Shown here: positions 50,089-59,305 of the stretch, piece after piece | Layout of the letters: each line of letters opens with the position of its first letter | Numbering within the stretch: position 1 is the stretch's first letter | Source of the DNA: Chloroflexota bacterium | Lineage (GTDB): Bacteria; Chloroflexota; Anaerolineae; Anaerolineales; Villigracilaceae | Direction: 5' to 3' | Assembly: GCA_021787595.1 (NCBI GenBank) | Contig: JAJYLQ010000020.1 | Coordinates: forward strand, 1-64,000 | DNA length: 64,000 bases | Program-made: the position numbers and the translations under genes | Notes under the pieces: generated by a model | What the model saw: only the letters and a program-made list of their open reading frames with translations | The model's database searches: none | What the model was told of the DNA's origin: nothing

Positions 50089-51387
50089 ATGGAAATGATC
50101 CCGCCTTCCATCCCGATTCTGATGATTGGACTCAATCATAAAGTCGCGCCCGTGGAAGTACGCGAGCGGCTGGCTTTTGGTCCGGAGCGCGTCTCATCTG
50201 TTTTGCATGAATTGATGGGCGAAGAGGATTCTGAAGGACGATTGATCGAAGAAGCCGTCCTGCTTTCCACCTGTAATCGCACGGAAATTTATGTCCATGC
50301 CTGTGATGGGGCGCGGGCAGAATCCGAATTGCGGGAATTCTTTGCTCGACATGCCAGCTTGTCCGTAGACCGGCTGCGGACGATGGAATACTTCCTGCGG
50401 GGCGAGGATGCAGCTCTTCATCTGATGCAGGTTTCGGCGGGGTTGGATTCGCTGATCCTCGGCGAGGGCGAGGTCCTGGGACAGGTACGTTCCGCATCCG
50501 AGATGGCGCAGGCCGCGGGCGCAAGCGGACCGATGTTGTCGGCGCTCTTCCGTTATGCGCTCCAGGCCGGAAAGCGCGCTCGCACAGAGACCCCCCTCGG
50601 ACAGGGAAATATTTCGGTCGCCGGCGTGGTCGTCGAGTTGGCCGAGCAGGTTTTCGGCCCGTTGAAAGACCGCACGGCTTTGCTAATCGGCGCGGGAAAG
50701 ATCAGTTCGATCACCGCGCGTGCACTGGTCAAGGCAGGGCTGCGCTGCATCCTGATTGCCAACCGCACGTACGAACGCGCTCAAAAACTGGCAAAGAGCC
50801 TCGATGGAACCGTGGTGCATTTCGATGCACTGGAGGATACATTGACGCAGGCCGATATCGTGATCTGTTCAACAGGCGCGCCGCATGTTGTGCTGCATGC
50901 AGACGCTGTTTCAAGAGCGCAGCAAGCCCGGCATGGCCGCCCGCTGTTGATCGCCGATCTGGCGGTTCCGCGCGACGCCGACCCGCAGATCGCTTCGATA
51001 CCGGGCGTTCGCCTGACCAACATAGATGACCTGGGAGTCGCTGCGAGGACTTGTCATTCCCCAACGGCTTCGGTTTGCCAGGCGGTCGAGGAGATCGCGC
51101 ATCAGGAATTGGAGGATTTCTGCCGCTGGGTCAATGCCCGGCGTTGCGCTCCCCTGATCGAGGCGCTCTATCAAAAGGCCGAAACAATTTATCAGGCGGA
51201 AGTGGCACAGACCCTGCGGCGCCTCGGCCCGTTGACGCCACATCAGGAACACTTGGTGCAAGCTTTGGGGAAATCCATTATCGGAAAGCTGCTACACGAG
51301 CCTGTAACTTGTTTGCACGAATTGCCGAGAGAGCAGGACATCTCCACCTACGTTGAGGTCGTTCAGCGTTTATACGGCATCCGATAA
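50089..51387 (+). CDS. hemA: Glutamyl-tRNA reductase
   Basis: HemA converts glutamyl-tRNA to glutamate-1-semialdehyde, the entry step of tetrapyrrole synthesis. The 432-residue protein has LNHKVAPVEVRERLAF, the catalytic STCNRTEIY (Cys nucleophile), the NADPH-binding LLIGAGKISSITARALV and the C-terminal dimerisation helices. The ATG at 50089 follows dsrN by 1 base, although the frame is open further upstream inside dsrN. It closes the dsr operon and probably raises precursor supply for sirohaem. No hemL is near. Confidence 0.93.
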   Translation: MEMIPPSIPILMIGLNHKVAPVEVRERLAFGPERVSSVLHELMGEEDSEGRLIEEAVLLSTCNRTEIYVHACDGARAESELREFFARHASLSVDRLRTMEYFLRGEDAALHLMQVSAGLDSLILGEGEVLGQVRSASEMAQAAGASGPMLSALFRYALQAGKRARTETPLGQGNISVAGVVVELAEQVFGPLKDRTALLIGAGKISSITARALVKAGLRCILIANRTYERAQKLAKSLDGTVVHFDALEDTLTQADIVICSTGAPHVVLHADAVSRAQQARHGRPLLIADLAVPRDADPQIASIPGVRLTNIDDLGVAARTCHSPTASVCQAVEEIAHQELEDFCRWVNARRCAPLIEALYQKAETIYQAEVAQTLRRLGPLTPHQEHLVQALGKSIIGKLLHEPVTCLHELPREQDISTYVEVVQRLYGIR

Positions 51388-51515
51388 AATAAAACTCGCT
51401 GCGAAGAATCGATCAACGCGGACGATATAAGGAACAACTCTGCCTTTTTTCTATCGATTGAGTCACCTCATGCAGTACTTCGCAAACTCAAAACGCGCTA
51501 ATAGGAGTTTATGAA

Positions 51516-52790
51516 ATGCGAATCACAATTCTTGCCGTTGGCTCACGCGGCGACGTGCAACCCTACATCGCACTGGGACTTGGCCTGCAAGCCGCAGGCT
51601 ATGACGTTCGGATCGCAGCAGCCTCCAACTTCGAATCATTTATTCGCGAGTATGGATTGGGCTACGGACGGCTAGACGCCGATTTTCGGGAATTGATGCA
51701 AAACGATCGCGCCCAAGACGCCATGGCAAGCCGCAATCCACTCCGCCGACAACGCGAACTCATGGGGTTGGTTCACCAAACGCTGGAACGTTTTGCCACA
51801 GACACATGGGAGGTCTGTCAGGACGCGGACGCGGTCATCTATTCATCCATTGCCGTAACCGGTTATAGCGTTGCGGAAAAATTGGAGATCCCGAGCTGCT
51901 GGGCTCCTTTGGCGCCCATGAGTCGCACACGCGCCTTTCCGAGCGTGTTGGCACCTATCAGCGATCGAAACAAACAGCTTAATTGGCTCACCCACCTGAT
52001 CGAAGAACAGATCGCTTGGCAACCTGCGCGCGGATTTATCAACCATTGGCGGCGCGAAATGTTGGGGCTAAAACCATTCCCATTCATGGGGCCATATGGA
52101 AGGCTCGAAAGGGAGCGCTTCTCTGTGCTCTACGGTTTCAGCCCATCCGTGATTCCAAAGCCATCGGATTGGGGCGACAGCATTCATGTCACAGGGTATT
52201 GGTTTCTCGACCAGTCCAGCCACTGGCAACCACCTGCGGCGCTGGTGGACTTCATCGAATCCGGAACGCCACCCGTGTATATCGGGTTTGGCAGCATGAT
52301 CAACCGTGATGCGGAGGCACTGACACGATTGATTCTGCAAGCGGTGGTGAGATCCAAACAGCGGGCTGTGCTGGCAACTGGCTGGGACAGCTTGGGCAAT
52401 GTGGATGAATTGCCCGATACGATATTCCAGATCGAATCGATCCCGCACGAATGGCTCTTCCCACGTATGGCAGCAGTCGTACATCATGGCGGGGCAGGCA
52501 CAACGGCCGCTGGGTTGCGGGCCGGAATCCCTTCAGTAATCGTTCCCTTTGGTGCAGATCAGCCGTTCTGGGGCCAACGTGTGTATGAACTGGGCATAGG
52601 TCCCAAGCCGATCTCGCGCCAAAATCTTAGTGGCGAGAGTCTCGCCGAGGCCATTACGCACGCCGTCTGTGATAAGGAAATGCGCCGACGCGCCGTTGCC
52701 ATAGGTGAACAAATCCGCGCTGAAGATGGTGTGAAGCGTGCGGTGCATGTATTTCAACGGCAGGTTTTGAGTCGCTTCTCGTTGAGTTAG
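51516..52790 (+). CDS. Glycosyltransferase of the UDP-glycosyl/rhamnosyl (GT1/GT28-like) family
   Basis: The 424-residue protein has the two-domain GT-B fold: N-terminal acceptor side starting MRITILAVGSRGDVQPYIALGLGLQAAGYDVRIA, and the C-terminal donor-binding segment (WLFPRMAAVVHHGGAGTTAAGLRAGIPSVIVPFGADQPFWGQRV). The family adds sugars to sterols, macrolides or glycolipids. The substrate is unknown. It stands alone 128 bases past hemA with GGAGTTT upstream, and is probably not in the dsr operon. Confidence 0.88.
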   Translation: MRITILAVGSRGDVQPYIALGLGLQAAGYDVRIAAASNFESFIREYGLGYGRLDADFRELMQNDRAQDAMASRNPLRRQRELMGLVHQTLERFATDTWEVCQDADAVIYSSIAVTGYSVAEKLEIPSCWAPLAPMSRTRAFPSVLAPISDRNKQLNWLTHLIEEQIAWQPARGFINHWRREMLGLKPFPFMGPYGRLERERFSVLYGFSPSVIPKPSDWGDSIHVTGYWFLDQSSHWQPPAALVDFIESGTPPVYIGFGSMINRDAEALTRLILQAVVRSKQRAVLATGWDSLGNVDELPDTIFQIESIPHEWLFPRMAAVVHHGGAGTTAAGLRAGIPSVIVPFGADQPFWGQRVYELGIGPKPISRQNLSGESLAEAITHAVCDKEMRRRAVAIGEQIRAEDGVKRAVHVFQRQVLSRFSLS

Positions 52791-52879
52791 CGTCTGTGCT
52801 GTCAATGGGCGGATAAAGAACAAATAATCAAATTCAATACAAACGAGGATAAGGGGAAAACCTTGCTAACTGATTCCCA

Positions 52880-53473
52880 TCAGTCATCAAAAAAGCTAAC
52901 CTGATCGCATCGCGTCAGCCTGATATGATTGCCAAGCATAGGGGCGTTGGCAAGATGCCATGTGGTGTATTGCTCGGCGTATGCCATATCAGAAGACATT
53001 CCATCCACAGGCACTACCACCTCAAATCCACGGAAAACGGCTGCGCTCGCCGTGTGCAGCACCGCACCGTGGGCTGCGCTGCCAACGACAACAACTGTTT
53101 CGATTCCCTTTTCTCTGAGAATCTCCTCCAGCTTGGTCTCTAAAAACTTATCTGGTCCGGATTCCACAATCTGTTCGTCGGCTAGCGGAGCGACCTCAGC
53201 GATAATGTCGGAAATCATGGCTTGAGGAAAGATGCTATATGTAACCAATACAGCCTTTCCCCTTCCTTTATCCAGCAGCCTCTTAATCCTTGGAACCGAG
53301 GCGGCGCAGCGCGGTCGTCTCTCAGGAATGCAATTTTGCCTAAGGATATCCAAGATAAGGATGGCGCTCTTTTGGGGATCTAAAGTAACCGCCTCTATCT
53401 TTGGCGCAGGCGGCACTTCTACATCATTCCATTCATCAATGATTGTTCGTCCTTCAGTGTAATTAGATGTCAT
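52880..53473 (-). CDS. Isochorismatase-family cysteine hydrolase
   Basis: The 197-residue protein has the family pattern (AILILDILRQNCIPERRPRCAASVPRIKRLLD, PDKFLETKLEEILREKGIETVVVVGSAAHGAVLHTA, FEVVVPVDGMSS). The catalytic Asp lies in LILDILRQN and the Lys in DKFLETKL, but the usual nucleophile region, often VVxGxxTxxCV, reads VVVGSAAHGAV with no Cys there. It is therefore a divergent or inactive member, and the reaction is unknown. It starts 60 bases downstream of the six-haem operon stop. Confidence 0.75.
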   Translation of the reverse strand: MTSNYTEGRTIIDEWNDVEVPPAPKIEAVTLDPQKSAILILDILRQNCIPERRPRCAASVPRIKRLLDKGRGKAVLVTYSIFPQAMISDIIAEVAPLADEQIVESGPDKFLETKLEEILREKGIETVVVVGSAAHGAVLHTASAAVFRGFEVVVPVDGMSSDMAYAEQYTTWHLANAPMLGNHIRLTRCDQVSFFDD

Positions 53474-53532
53474 GCAAATTCTCTCCTCTCATGTGCGAAT
53501 TTCCAGTTTCTCCTCATATTTGACTTCATTCT

Positions 53533-55437
53533 TCAAGGTTTGGGCAGATTCGCGGTTGTTTGATTAGGTTGACTTTGCCCGTTGGGATGGCACGTCGTAC
53601 ACAGCGCCAGTTCAGGCTTGTTTTGTTTCTGCGCTTCTTGTATGTGACACGCGAGGCAGCTTCCGTGCATTGCGTCCAGGTAGGAGGGCGCAAACATGTT
53701 GAAAGCTGTCTGTCCCGCCTGTGGAACCATCCCTGTATGACAGTTTTGACAAATCACTGAAGTGAGGGGCAGATGCTCTACGGAGGAATGGCATTTTGTG
53801 CAGCTTGTATTCCCGCCCAAAGTTGTTTCATGTATCGTGTGATCGAAAATTGACTGAGGCTGGTAGTAATCTGTGTGGCAAGCTGAACAGGCCGTTGCCT
53901 GATCTCCGGGTTTATTCAAATGATGACAGGTCTGGCAGGCGGCCTCTTCGCTGCCCAATTCCTTTGTCAGGAATACCTGGTGATCCTGATGTGTAAAACG
54001 TACAGTATAGTTCGCGTTGTTGCCGTTGATGGTCAACACATCCCAGCCTTTTGCTGGTGTTACAGGGGTCGCTGCCCGGTCGTTGCAACTGGCGGGCGAA
54101 GAAAGCAGGGAGGGCGGTAATATTTCCAGAGCTTTTGTCAGAGTCGCGGGGTCGGTTGGTTGGCTGTTGCAATTTGCCGGCGGGTGGAACATCAAGGGTA
54201 ACGCCAGCGCGACCACAAAGATCGCCAACCCGCTGCGCCTGGCAAAGATAGCCCTCCCGGGTGTATCCTGCTTGGCAAAGGCGGCTGGGTCGTCGAGGGT
54301 CGAGATGTCCGTCGGGGCCGGAATCTCTGCTCCCAGCAGTGCCAGATTTTCAGCGAAGAACAAGTAAACCAGAATGGCCGCGGCCGGAATGGCCAGTGCG
54401 ATGGCGGTTTCGCTCAAGGAAGGGAAATAGTGCGTTCCCTCAGCCTGGTACATGGTGAACATGCTAAGCGACATGCGCTGGCTGACGATCCCTGCAAGGA
54501 TCAACACAGCGCTGGTCAACAGGCCCTTTCGGCTTTCACGCACCTTCTTGATGCCAAGCAAAATAAGCGGCAATACGCCGCCTATAAAAATTTCCGCCAG
54601 GAACAGGATACTTTGCCAGGAGCCGTCCAACGCGCCGGGCAGCACGCCGCGCAGGAACAGGTCGCTGAGGCGTAATATCAAATAAAGTCCGAGCGGCAGC
54701 GGCACCCATTTGCCGAGGAGGGTAAGCAGTTCAAAGCGCATCCCGCGTTTGAACCAGCGTTCCATGATAAAGCCTTCCACGACCAGCGCCATCATCCCGG
54801 CCGAGATGGCGCTGGTGAAGAACAGAGATGGAAGCCACGGGCTGTACCAAAGCGGATTCACGCGGTGGCGCATAATCAGGAATAGCGATCCAAGCGAGGA
54901 CTGATGCAGAGTGGAAAGTACGATCCCGGTAATGACCAATGGCAGCGTGAGCTGATGGAGCCAGTGCGCGATCTTTTGGAGGATGGGGTGCTGAAGCCAG
55001 GGATGTTCCAGAACAGTCGGGGAAAATTCGAGGATCAACACCGTCAGGTACAAGATCACGCACCAGGCGATCTCGAACATAACGGAGCGATCCTGCCAGT
55101 TTACGATCCGGTACATGTGCCAGGGCAAGCCCAAGTCGAAGATCAGCGATACGACGAATGAGCTGTAGCCGAGCGTGGCGATGAGAATGGCCCGCCTCAG
55201 AAGGGGTCGGAGGCTTTCGATGTGAAAAATATATACCACCGCGGCGAGTGTGAATCCGCCTCCGGCCAATGCCACGAAACACAACTTGAAGGCGATCCAG
55301 ACGCCCCATGGGGTGGCATCGGTCAAACCGGTGGCAGCGCCCAAACCGCTCGCAAAACGGATGACCGCCGCAACGAGGCCGGCAAATGCAACGGCCCAGA
55401 GTCCATCTTTTATCCAGGTGCGAAGCGTATTGTTCAC
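53533..55437 (-). CDS. NrfD/HmcC-type membrane subunit fused to six-haem cytochrome c
   Basis: The 634-residue protein has an N-terminal NrfD/HybB-like membrane domain of about ten helices (residues 1-365, e.g. GVWIAFKLCFVALAGGGFTLA), then one more helix near 403-418. The C-terminal multihaem domain shows six CxxCH sites, starting at residues 501, 517, 546, 563, 594 and 613, plus several extra His for axial ligation. In standard systems the NrfD (DsrP) and cytochrome (DsrJ or HmcA-like) subunits are separate, so this is a fusion of the two. It ends the minus-strand operon, which starts at the second twin-operator promoter. Confidence 0.85.
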   Translation of the reverse strand: MNNTLRTWIKDGLWAVAFAGLVAAVIRFASGLGAATGLTDATPWGVWIAFKLCFVALAGGGFTLAAVVYIFHIESLRPLLRRAILIATLGYSSFVVSLIFDLGLPWHMYRIVNWQDRSVMFEIAWCVILYLTVLILEFSPTVLEHPWLQHPILQKIAHWLHQLTLPLVITGIVLSTLHQSSLGSLFLIMRHRVNPLWYSPWLPSLFFTSAISAGMMALVVEGFIMERWFKRGMRFELLTLLGKWVPLPLGLYLILRLSDLFLRGVLPGALDGSWQSILFLAEIFIGGVLPLILLGIKKVRESRKGLLTSAVLILAGIVSQRMSLSMFTMYQAEGTHYFPSLSETAIALAIPAAAILVYLFFAENLALLGAEIPAPTDISTLDDPAAFAKQDTPGRAIFARRSGLAIFVVALALPLMFHPPANCNSQPTDPATLTKALEILPPSLLSSPASCNDRAATPVTPAKGWDVLTINGNNANYTVRFTHQDHQVFLTKELGSEEAACQTCHHLNKPGDQATACSACHTDYYQPQSIFDHTIHETTLGGNTSCTKCHSSVEHLPLTSVICQNCHTGMVPQAGQTAFNMFAPSYLDAMHGSCLACHIQEAQKQNKPELALCTTCHPNGQSQPNQTTANLPKP

Positions 55438-56216
55438 TTGCCCTCCTCGGGCGGCTGACTCGTCTGCGTTTTCCCGGCCAGCTGCGCTTGCATGCGCCGC
55501 CCGATGATCCAGAACAGGCCGGTCATCAGTCCGGCAGTTACGAGGGTGACAGCAGGCACTTTGCTCAACCAGTCCCAGGTCAGTTCCGGGTATGGCCTCT
55601 CGCCAAGTGTGCCGTTGAAATTCAGGAAATCCAGCGGGACATTCGAAATGTACATCAACGCCGATCCGCCGAGTTCGAATTCGCCGAACACTTTCGGAAG
55701 GTATTTGTCCGGTGACTGTCTCAAGCGCGCATGAGCCAGATTGAGCAGTTCACTGCGTTCCCCGAACGTAAGCGCCTGCTGCGGGCAAGCCTCGACGCAA
55801 GCTGGCTCCTGTCCTTCGGACAGACGCTGGTAGCAGAAAAAACACTTGCCCACCACCGGCGTGGGCGAATCCCATTCGTAGCGGGGAATCCCAAATGGAC
55901 AAGCCATCAGACAGTAGCGGCATCCCATGCACTTCTGTTTGTCGTACAGCACGATTCCTTCCGGGGATTTGTGCATGGCTCCGACCGGGCAGACCGAGAC
56001 GCAGGCCGCGTCCAAACAATGACGACAGGATTTACGCACAAAGCCGCCCTGCGGGGCGTCCACGATCGCCAGCCAGCGTTGAGCCGACAAGCCGTCCGCC
56101 TCCTGCTGCGGGATATGGTGTTCAGCCCCCAAATGGTTGGCCATCACGCAGGCATCCACGCATTTGTTGCAGCCGATACAGCGAGTTACATCAACAAGAA
56201 GGCCAACCTGTTTCAT
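55434..56216 (-). CDS. Four-cluster ferredoxin subunit (DsrO/HmcB-like)
   Basis: The 260-residue protein has CIGCNKCVDACVMANH near the N-terminus, CRHCLDAACVSVCP, KCMGCRYCLMACPFGIPRY and KCFFCYQRLSEGQEPACVEACP, implying four [4Fe-4S] clusters. A C-terminal transmembrane helix (VPAVTLVTAGLMTGLFWII) anchors it, unusual for the DsrO-type subunit. It overlaps both neighbours by 4 bases and passes electrons between the haem and membrane subunits. Confidence 0.87.
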   Translation of the reverse strand: MKQVGLLVDVTRCIGCNKCVDACVMANHLGAEHHIPQQEADGLSAQRWLAIVDAPQGGFVRKSCRHCLDAACVSVCPVGAMHKSPEGIVLYDKQKCMGCRYCLMACPFGIPRYEWDSPTPVVGKCFFCYQRLSEGQEPACVEACPQQALTFGERSELLNLAHARLRQSPDKYLPKVFGEFELGGSALMYISNVPLDFLNFNGTLGERPYPELTWDWLSKVPAVTLVTAGLMTGLFWIIGRRMQAQLAGKTQTSQPPEEGK

Positions 56217-56917
56217 ATCTTCCTCCCTTGCGGGCCGTGTAAAGTTTGGATCACTTCACTTCCGCCGCGAGGCGTAAGATGCCAGGCAACCTCGGCTCCC
56301 AGGCGGATGAACGGAAATAGCACACAGTGGGCAATTTTCGAGAACGGAGCGACCAAGAGCAGCGCCATCCCGTTGAGAACGTGGAAAAGCATCAGTTCGT
56401 CGTACGGGATCGGATTCCAATCGCGGCCCGCCAAGTAACCCGAAACGAGGATGTTCAAGAGCAGGAGCAGCAATAAATAATCGGATGTCCTGCTCAAGCG
56501 CTGGGAACTCATGACGTAAATCCGGGAAAGCAAAAGGAAAGCGGCTCCCGCGATCCCGATCAGTGTTAAGACATCCAGTATCGGTTTGGAGATGGACCAC
56601 CAGGCAAAACCGATGTTGGCCTGCAAAATATCCAGGTGATTGCGCAGGAACAGCCCAACCAGCAGGATGCTCACATGCAAACCGAAGGATGCAAAACTGT
56701 ATGCCGGCCGGGCGCGATGCAGATGGTTAACTGGCAGGAGCCATGATAGGGTCTGCCGTAAGATTTGACGATAAGGCATACGGCGGTTGCCGGCGCGGTG
56801 GACTGCGGCGAGGATGTCCCAAACTGTCAGGACGATCAAACGCAGCAGTCCAAGCGCGAACACGGCCAGGACAAAAAGGAAGGCGGGACCCTTCGCAAGG
56901 GTCAACCAGGTTGGCAT
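56213..56917 (-). CDS. NarI/DsrM/HmcE-like cytochrome b membrane subunit
   Basis: The 234-residue protein has about five transmembrane helices. Candidate haem-ligand histidines lie in ASFGLHVSILLVGLFL and ELMLFHVLNGMALLL. It sits between the DsrK-like and DsrO-like genes, so it corresponds to the quinone-facing b subunit of the complex. It overlaps the DsrO-like gene by 4 bases. It resembles DsrM and HmcE about equally by eye. Confidence 0.75.
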   Translation of the reverse strand: MPTWLTLAKGPAFLFVLAVFALGLLRLIVLTVWDILAAVHRAGNRRMPYRQILRQTLSWLLPVNHLHRARPAYSFASFGLHVSILLVGLFLRNHLDILQANIGFAWWSISKPILDVLTLIGIAGAAFLLLSRIYVMSSQRLSRTSDYLLLLLLLNILVSGYLAGRDWNPIPYDELMLFHVLNGMALLLVAPFSKIAHCVLFPFIRLGAEVAWHLTPRGGSEVIQTLHGPQGRKI

Positions 56918-57018
56918 ATTTGAGGCTGCCTTTCCTGTGCAGGATTTTTGAAAATCACGAACATACTTGTTGCCGCCGGTCGAGTCATGGCGTCAAACGC
57001 TATTCCTCGACCAATGTT

Positions 57019-58389
57019 CTACAACTCCACGGCTCGCAGTATCAGATCATGCACGCCGACGATCTGCACTGGAAGTTTGTAATAATCAACCAGCTCGCGC
57101 AGTTGTTTTTTGCAATTCGCGCAGGGCGTGGCGACAATTTGCGCGCCGCTGGCGCGGATCTGCTCGGCTTTCGTCTTGCCCGAAACTTTCATGCGAAAGT
57201 CATGGGTTTCATCCAGCGAAACCAGCCCGCTGCCTCCGCCGCAGCAGTAGTTTTCCCTGCCATGCGGATTCATCTCGACGAAATCGCTTACGAAGCTTCG
57301 CAGGATCTCACGCGGCTGATCAACGATCCAGCCCGAGCGGGCGATGTTGCAGGGATCATGATAGGTAACGCGTTCTGTTATCACACCCGGCTTCAACCGC
57401 AGTTTCCCGGCTTTGACAGCCTGCCAGGTCAATTCCAGAACGCTGACAACAGGCAGGTTCTGGTCCCCCGCGAAAGTCGGGACGAATTGCCGTGCCGAAC
57501 GCGCCGCGTGCCCGCACTCGCCCACCAGAACCTTTTTTGCCTTCAGGCGCCGTGCTTCTCCGACAAGTTTATGAATGATGCGTTCCAGGATCCAATCGTT
57601 ATAGAACAGGCCGTAGTTGATTCCGTCGAAATACTGCGATCCGATGGTCCATGAGGTGCCGGTCGCATGCAGGACTGCGGCATTTCCCATCAATGTATCC
57701 GCTTCCATCAAATAATCACTGACGGCCGGGAAGAAGATATACTCCGCGTTTTCCTGATCCACCGGGAAGTCAACCGATGCGCCTTTCGTCTCGCGCAGCT
57801 CGTCCTTTAGAAATTCGAGATTGTCCAACAGGGCAGGCAGCGGGATGGCCGAAGTGTTTGCGGTCGCGCCTTCCAATTGCTCGCGCACCGAGACGACCAG
57901 TCCTTTTGGAGCAATACCGGCCTCGCTCAGGATGTAGCGTCCGAGATGGGTCATCAAACCGTGATCGAGGCCCAGCGGACAATCTATGGAACAGCGCCGG
58001 CAGGCCATGCAGCGGTAAAAGCATTCTGCCATCTCGTCCATCTTCGCCTCGCTGAGCGCGTCCTCGCCCAGGATGCGGCTGCGAAACTGACCGCTCGATG
58101 TGAAGTATTGCCGATACACGTCGAGCAGCAGTTGTGTTCGATAACAGGGGATATCGCGCGGGTCGTTCGAGGCCTGATAGACCTGGCAGCTCGCCGCGCA
58201 GCGCCCGCATCGGGCGGTGGTCCTTGCGAATAATTCGACGATGAAGCGATAGTTGCTGTGCCTTAAAATGGCGGCAAAGGCTGATAGGAACTTTTCCGCC
58301 CGGTGGTTGCCCTCGCCAGCGTTCTCTACATGATAGGAATATTTGTGATGTGTCATCGGGGAGCTTTGTGAAGAGGGGGAATCTGCCAT
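57019..58389 (-). CDS. DsrK/HmcF-like HdrD-type iron-sulfur subunit
   Basis: The 456-residue protein is a second HdrD-type subunit: RCGRCAASCQVYQ and CMACRRCSIDCPLG for two [4Fe-4S] clusters, then YHDPCNIARSG, NYCCGGGSGLV and TPCANCKKQL as CCG elements. It is the first gene of the operon. The ATG at 58389 is preferred over the GTG at 58398, since AGGTGA sits just before it. It is clearly distinct in sequence from dsrK in the first operon. It should act on a thiol/disulfide such as DsrC or a related partner. Confidence 0.86.
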   Translation of the reverse strand: MADSPSSQSSPMTHHKYSYHVENAGEGNHRAEKFLSAFAAILRHSNYRFIVELFARTTARCGRCAASCQVYQASNDPRDIPCYRTQLLLDVYRQYFTSSGQFRSRILGEDALSEAKMDEMAECFYRCMACRRCSIDCPLGLDHGLMTHLGRYILSEAGIAPKGLVVSVREQLEGATANTSAIPLPALLDNLEFLKDELRETKGASVDFPVDQENAEYIFFPAVSDYLMEADTLMGNAAVLHATGTSWTIGSQYFDGINYGLFYNDWILERIIHKLVGEARRLKAKKVLVGECGHAARSARQFVPTFAGDQNLPVVSVLELTWQAVKAGKLRLKPGVITERVTYHDPCNIARSGWIVDQPREILRSFVSDFVEMNPHGRENYCCGGGSGLVSLDETHDFRMKVSGKTKAEQIRASGAQIVATPCANCKKQLRELVDYYKLPVQIVGVHDLILRAVEL

Positions 58390-58446
58390 GTGAATCACCT
58401 GTCCCGGATCTCAAGGATGTGCAGGACAATAAATTCGATAATGCAA

Positions 58447-58482
58447 AATCAGATTGACATCTCGATGAGAGTCAATCTGATT
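58447..58482 (-). promoter_or_regulatory. Extended inverted repeat at the start of transcription of the DsrK/M/O/P-like operon
   Basis: AAATCAGATTGAC and GTCAATCTGATTT are perfect 13-bp arms, with TCTC/GAGA continuing the pairing inside around a bulged A. The element begins just after the expected -10 box (58485-58490), so it would overlap the transcription start and leader. It may be a repressor operator or a leader hairpin. The first promoter lacks it. Confidence 0.6.
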
Positions 58483-58484
58483 TC

Positions 58485-58551
58485 ATTATAGGAAGTTTAT
58501 GGAGTCCCAGGCCTAAGACATGCTTTAAGCAGCCTAAGAAAAGTCTTAGGC
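58485..58551 (-). promoter_or_regulatory. Promoter with two operator palindromes, twin of the dsr promoter
   Basis: Read on the minus strand: site A CTAAGACTTTTCTTAG (58549-58534), 4 bases, site B CTTAAAGCATGTCTTAG (58529-58513), 22 bases, TATAAT (58490-58485). Site A is identical to the one at 32866-32881, site B matches at 15 of 17 positions, and the spacings are the same. Both promoters share CCTATAATGAA around the -10 box. No clear -35 is seen. The target is the operon ending at 53533. Confidence 0.8.
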
Positions 58552-58651
58552 TGCCTGTTCATGTTTCGAACCGGCCTGAGTCATTCTCTCTGCGAAGGAC
58601 CTTTTATGTCACCGATGCGGCAGGGCGGGCGCACGCGTGAAACCGAAAAGT

Positions 58652-59305
58652 TCATTCGACGATTTCGGGGCTTACCAGATGCTTTCGGGCGGCGAAGCGA
58701 ATTAATTCGACTGTGTTCTGCACGCCAAACTTCATCATGACATTCGTGCGATGCACGGAGACCGTCTTGGGGCTGATGCCAAGTTTCTGGGCAATCTCCT
58801 TGTTGCTCTTTCCCTCTACAGTCAATTGCAGCACCTGATGTTCCCGTTCTGTCAAATGCTGCGCATCGCCTCCGTGATATTCTCCATCCTGAGAATATCC
58901 CTGCAGGACTTCCCTGGTAATGTTACTCGGCAGGAACGTGCCCTGCTCATAAACCTGTCTCAGGGCATTGAGCATCTCGCGCCTTCCAGATCGCTTCAGC
59001 ACATACCCTGCAGCGCCTGCCTGCAGGACCGGTATGATATACTCGCGATTGTCGTGCTGGGTCAGGATCAGCACTTTGACTCGCGGGAAATGTTCCTTGA
59101 TGAAACGCGTGGCCTCGAACCCGTTCAACTTGGGCATGGAGAGATCCATGAGGACGATATCAGGCAGCGATTTTTTGACGTTTTCGATCGCTTCGGACCC
59201 GTCGGCTGCTTCGCCCACGACGATGATATCCTCCTGGCTTTCCAGAATGGACCGAATTCCATCGCGTAAAATAGCGTGATCGTCGGCCACAAGAACTCTA
59301 ATCAT
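58652..59305 (-). CDS. NarL-type response regulator adjacent to the sulfur operon
   Basis: The 217-residue protein has a receiver domain (MIRVLVADDHAILRDG, phosphoacceptor D54 in IVLMDLSMPK, VLILTQHDN, Lys in YVLKRSG) and a LuxR helix-turn-helix (LTEREHQVLQLTVEGKSNKEIAQKLGISPKTVSVHRTNVMMKFG). The start at 59305 overlaps the kinase stop by 8 bases, so translation is coupled. Its gene ends next to the twin-operator promoter. It is the best candidate for the protein that binds the CTAAGACTTTTCTTAG sites, but that is inference. Confidence 0.85.
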   Translation of the reverse strand: MIRVLVADDHAILRDGIRSILESQEDIIVVGEAADGSEAIENVKKSLPDIVLMDLSMPKLNGFEATRFIKEHFPRVKVLILTQHDNREYIIPVLQAGAAGYVLKRSGRREMLNALRQVYEQGTFLPSNITREVLQGYSQDGEYHGGDAQHLTEREHQVLQLTVEGKSNKEIAQKLGISPKTVSVHRTNVMMKFGVQNTVELIRFAARKHLVSPEIVE

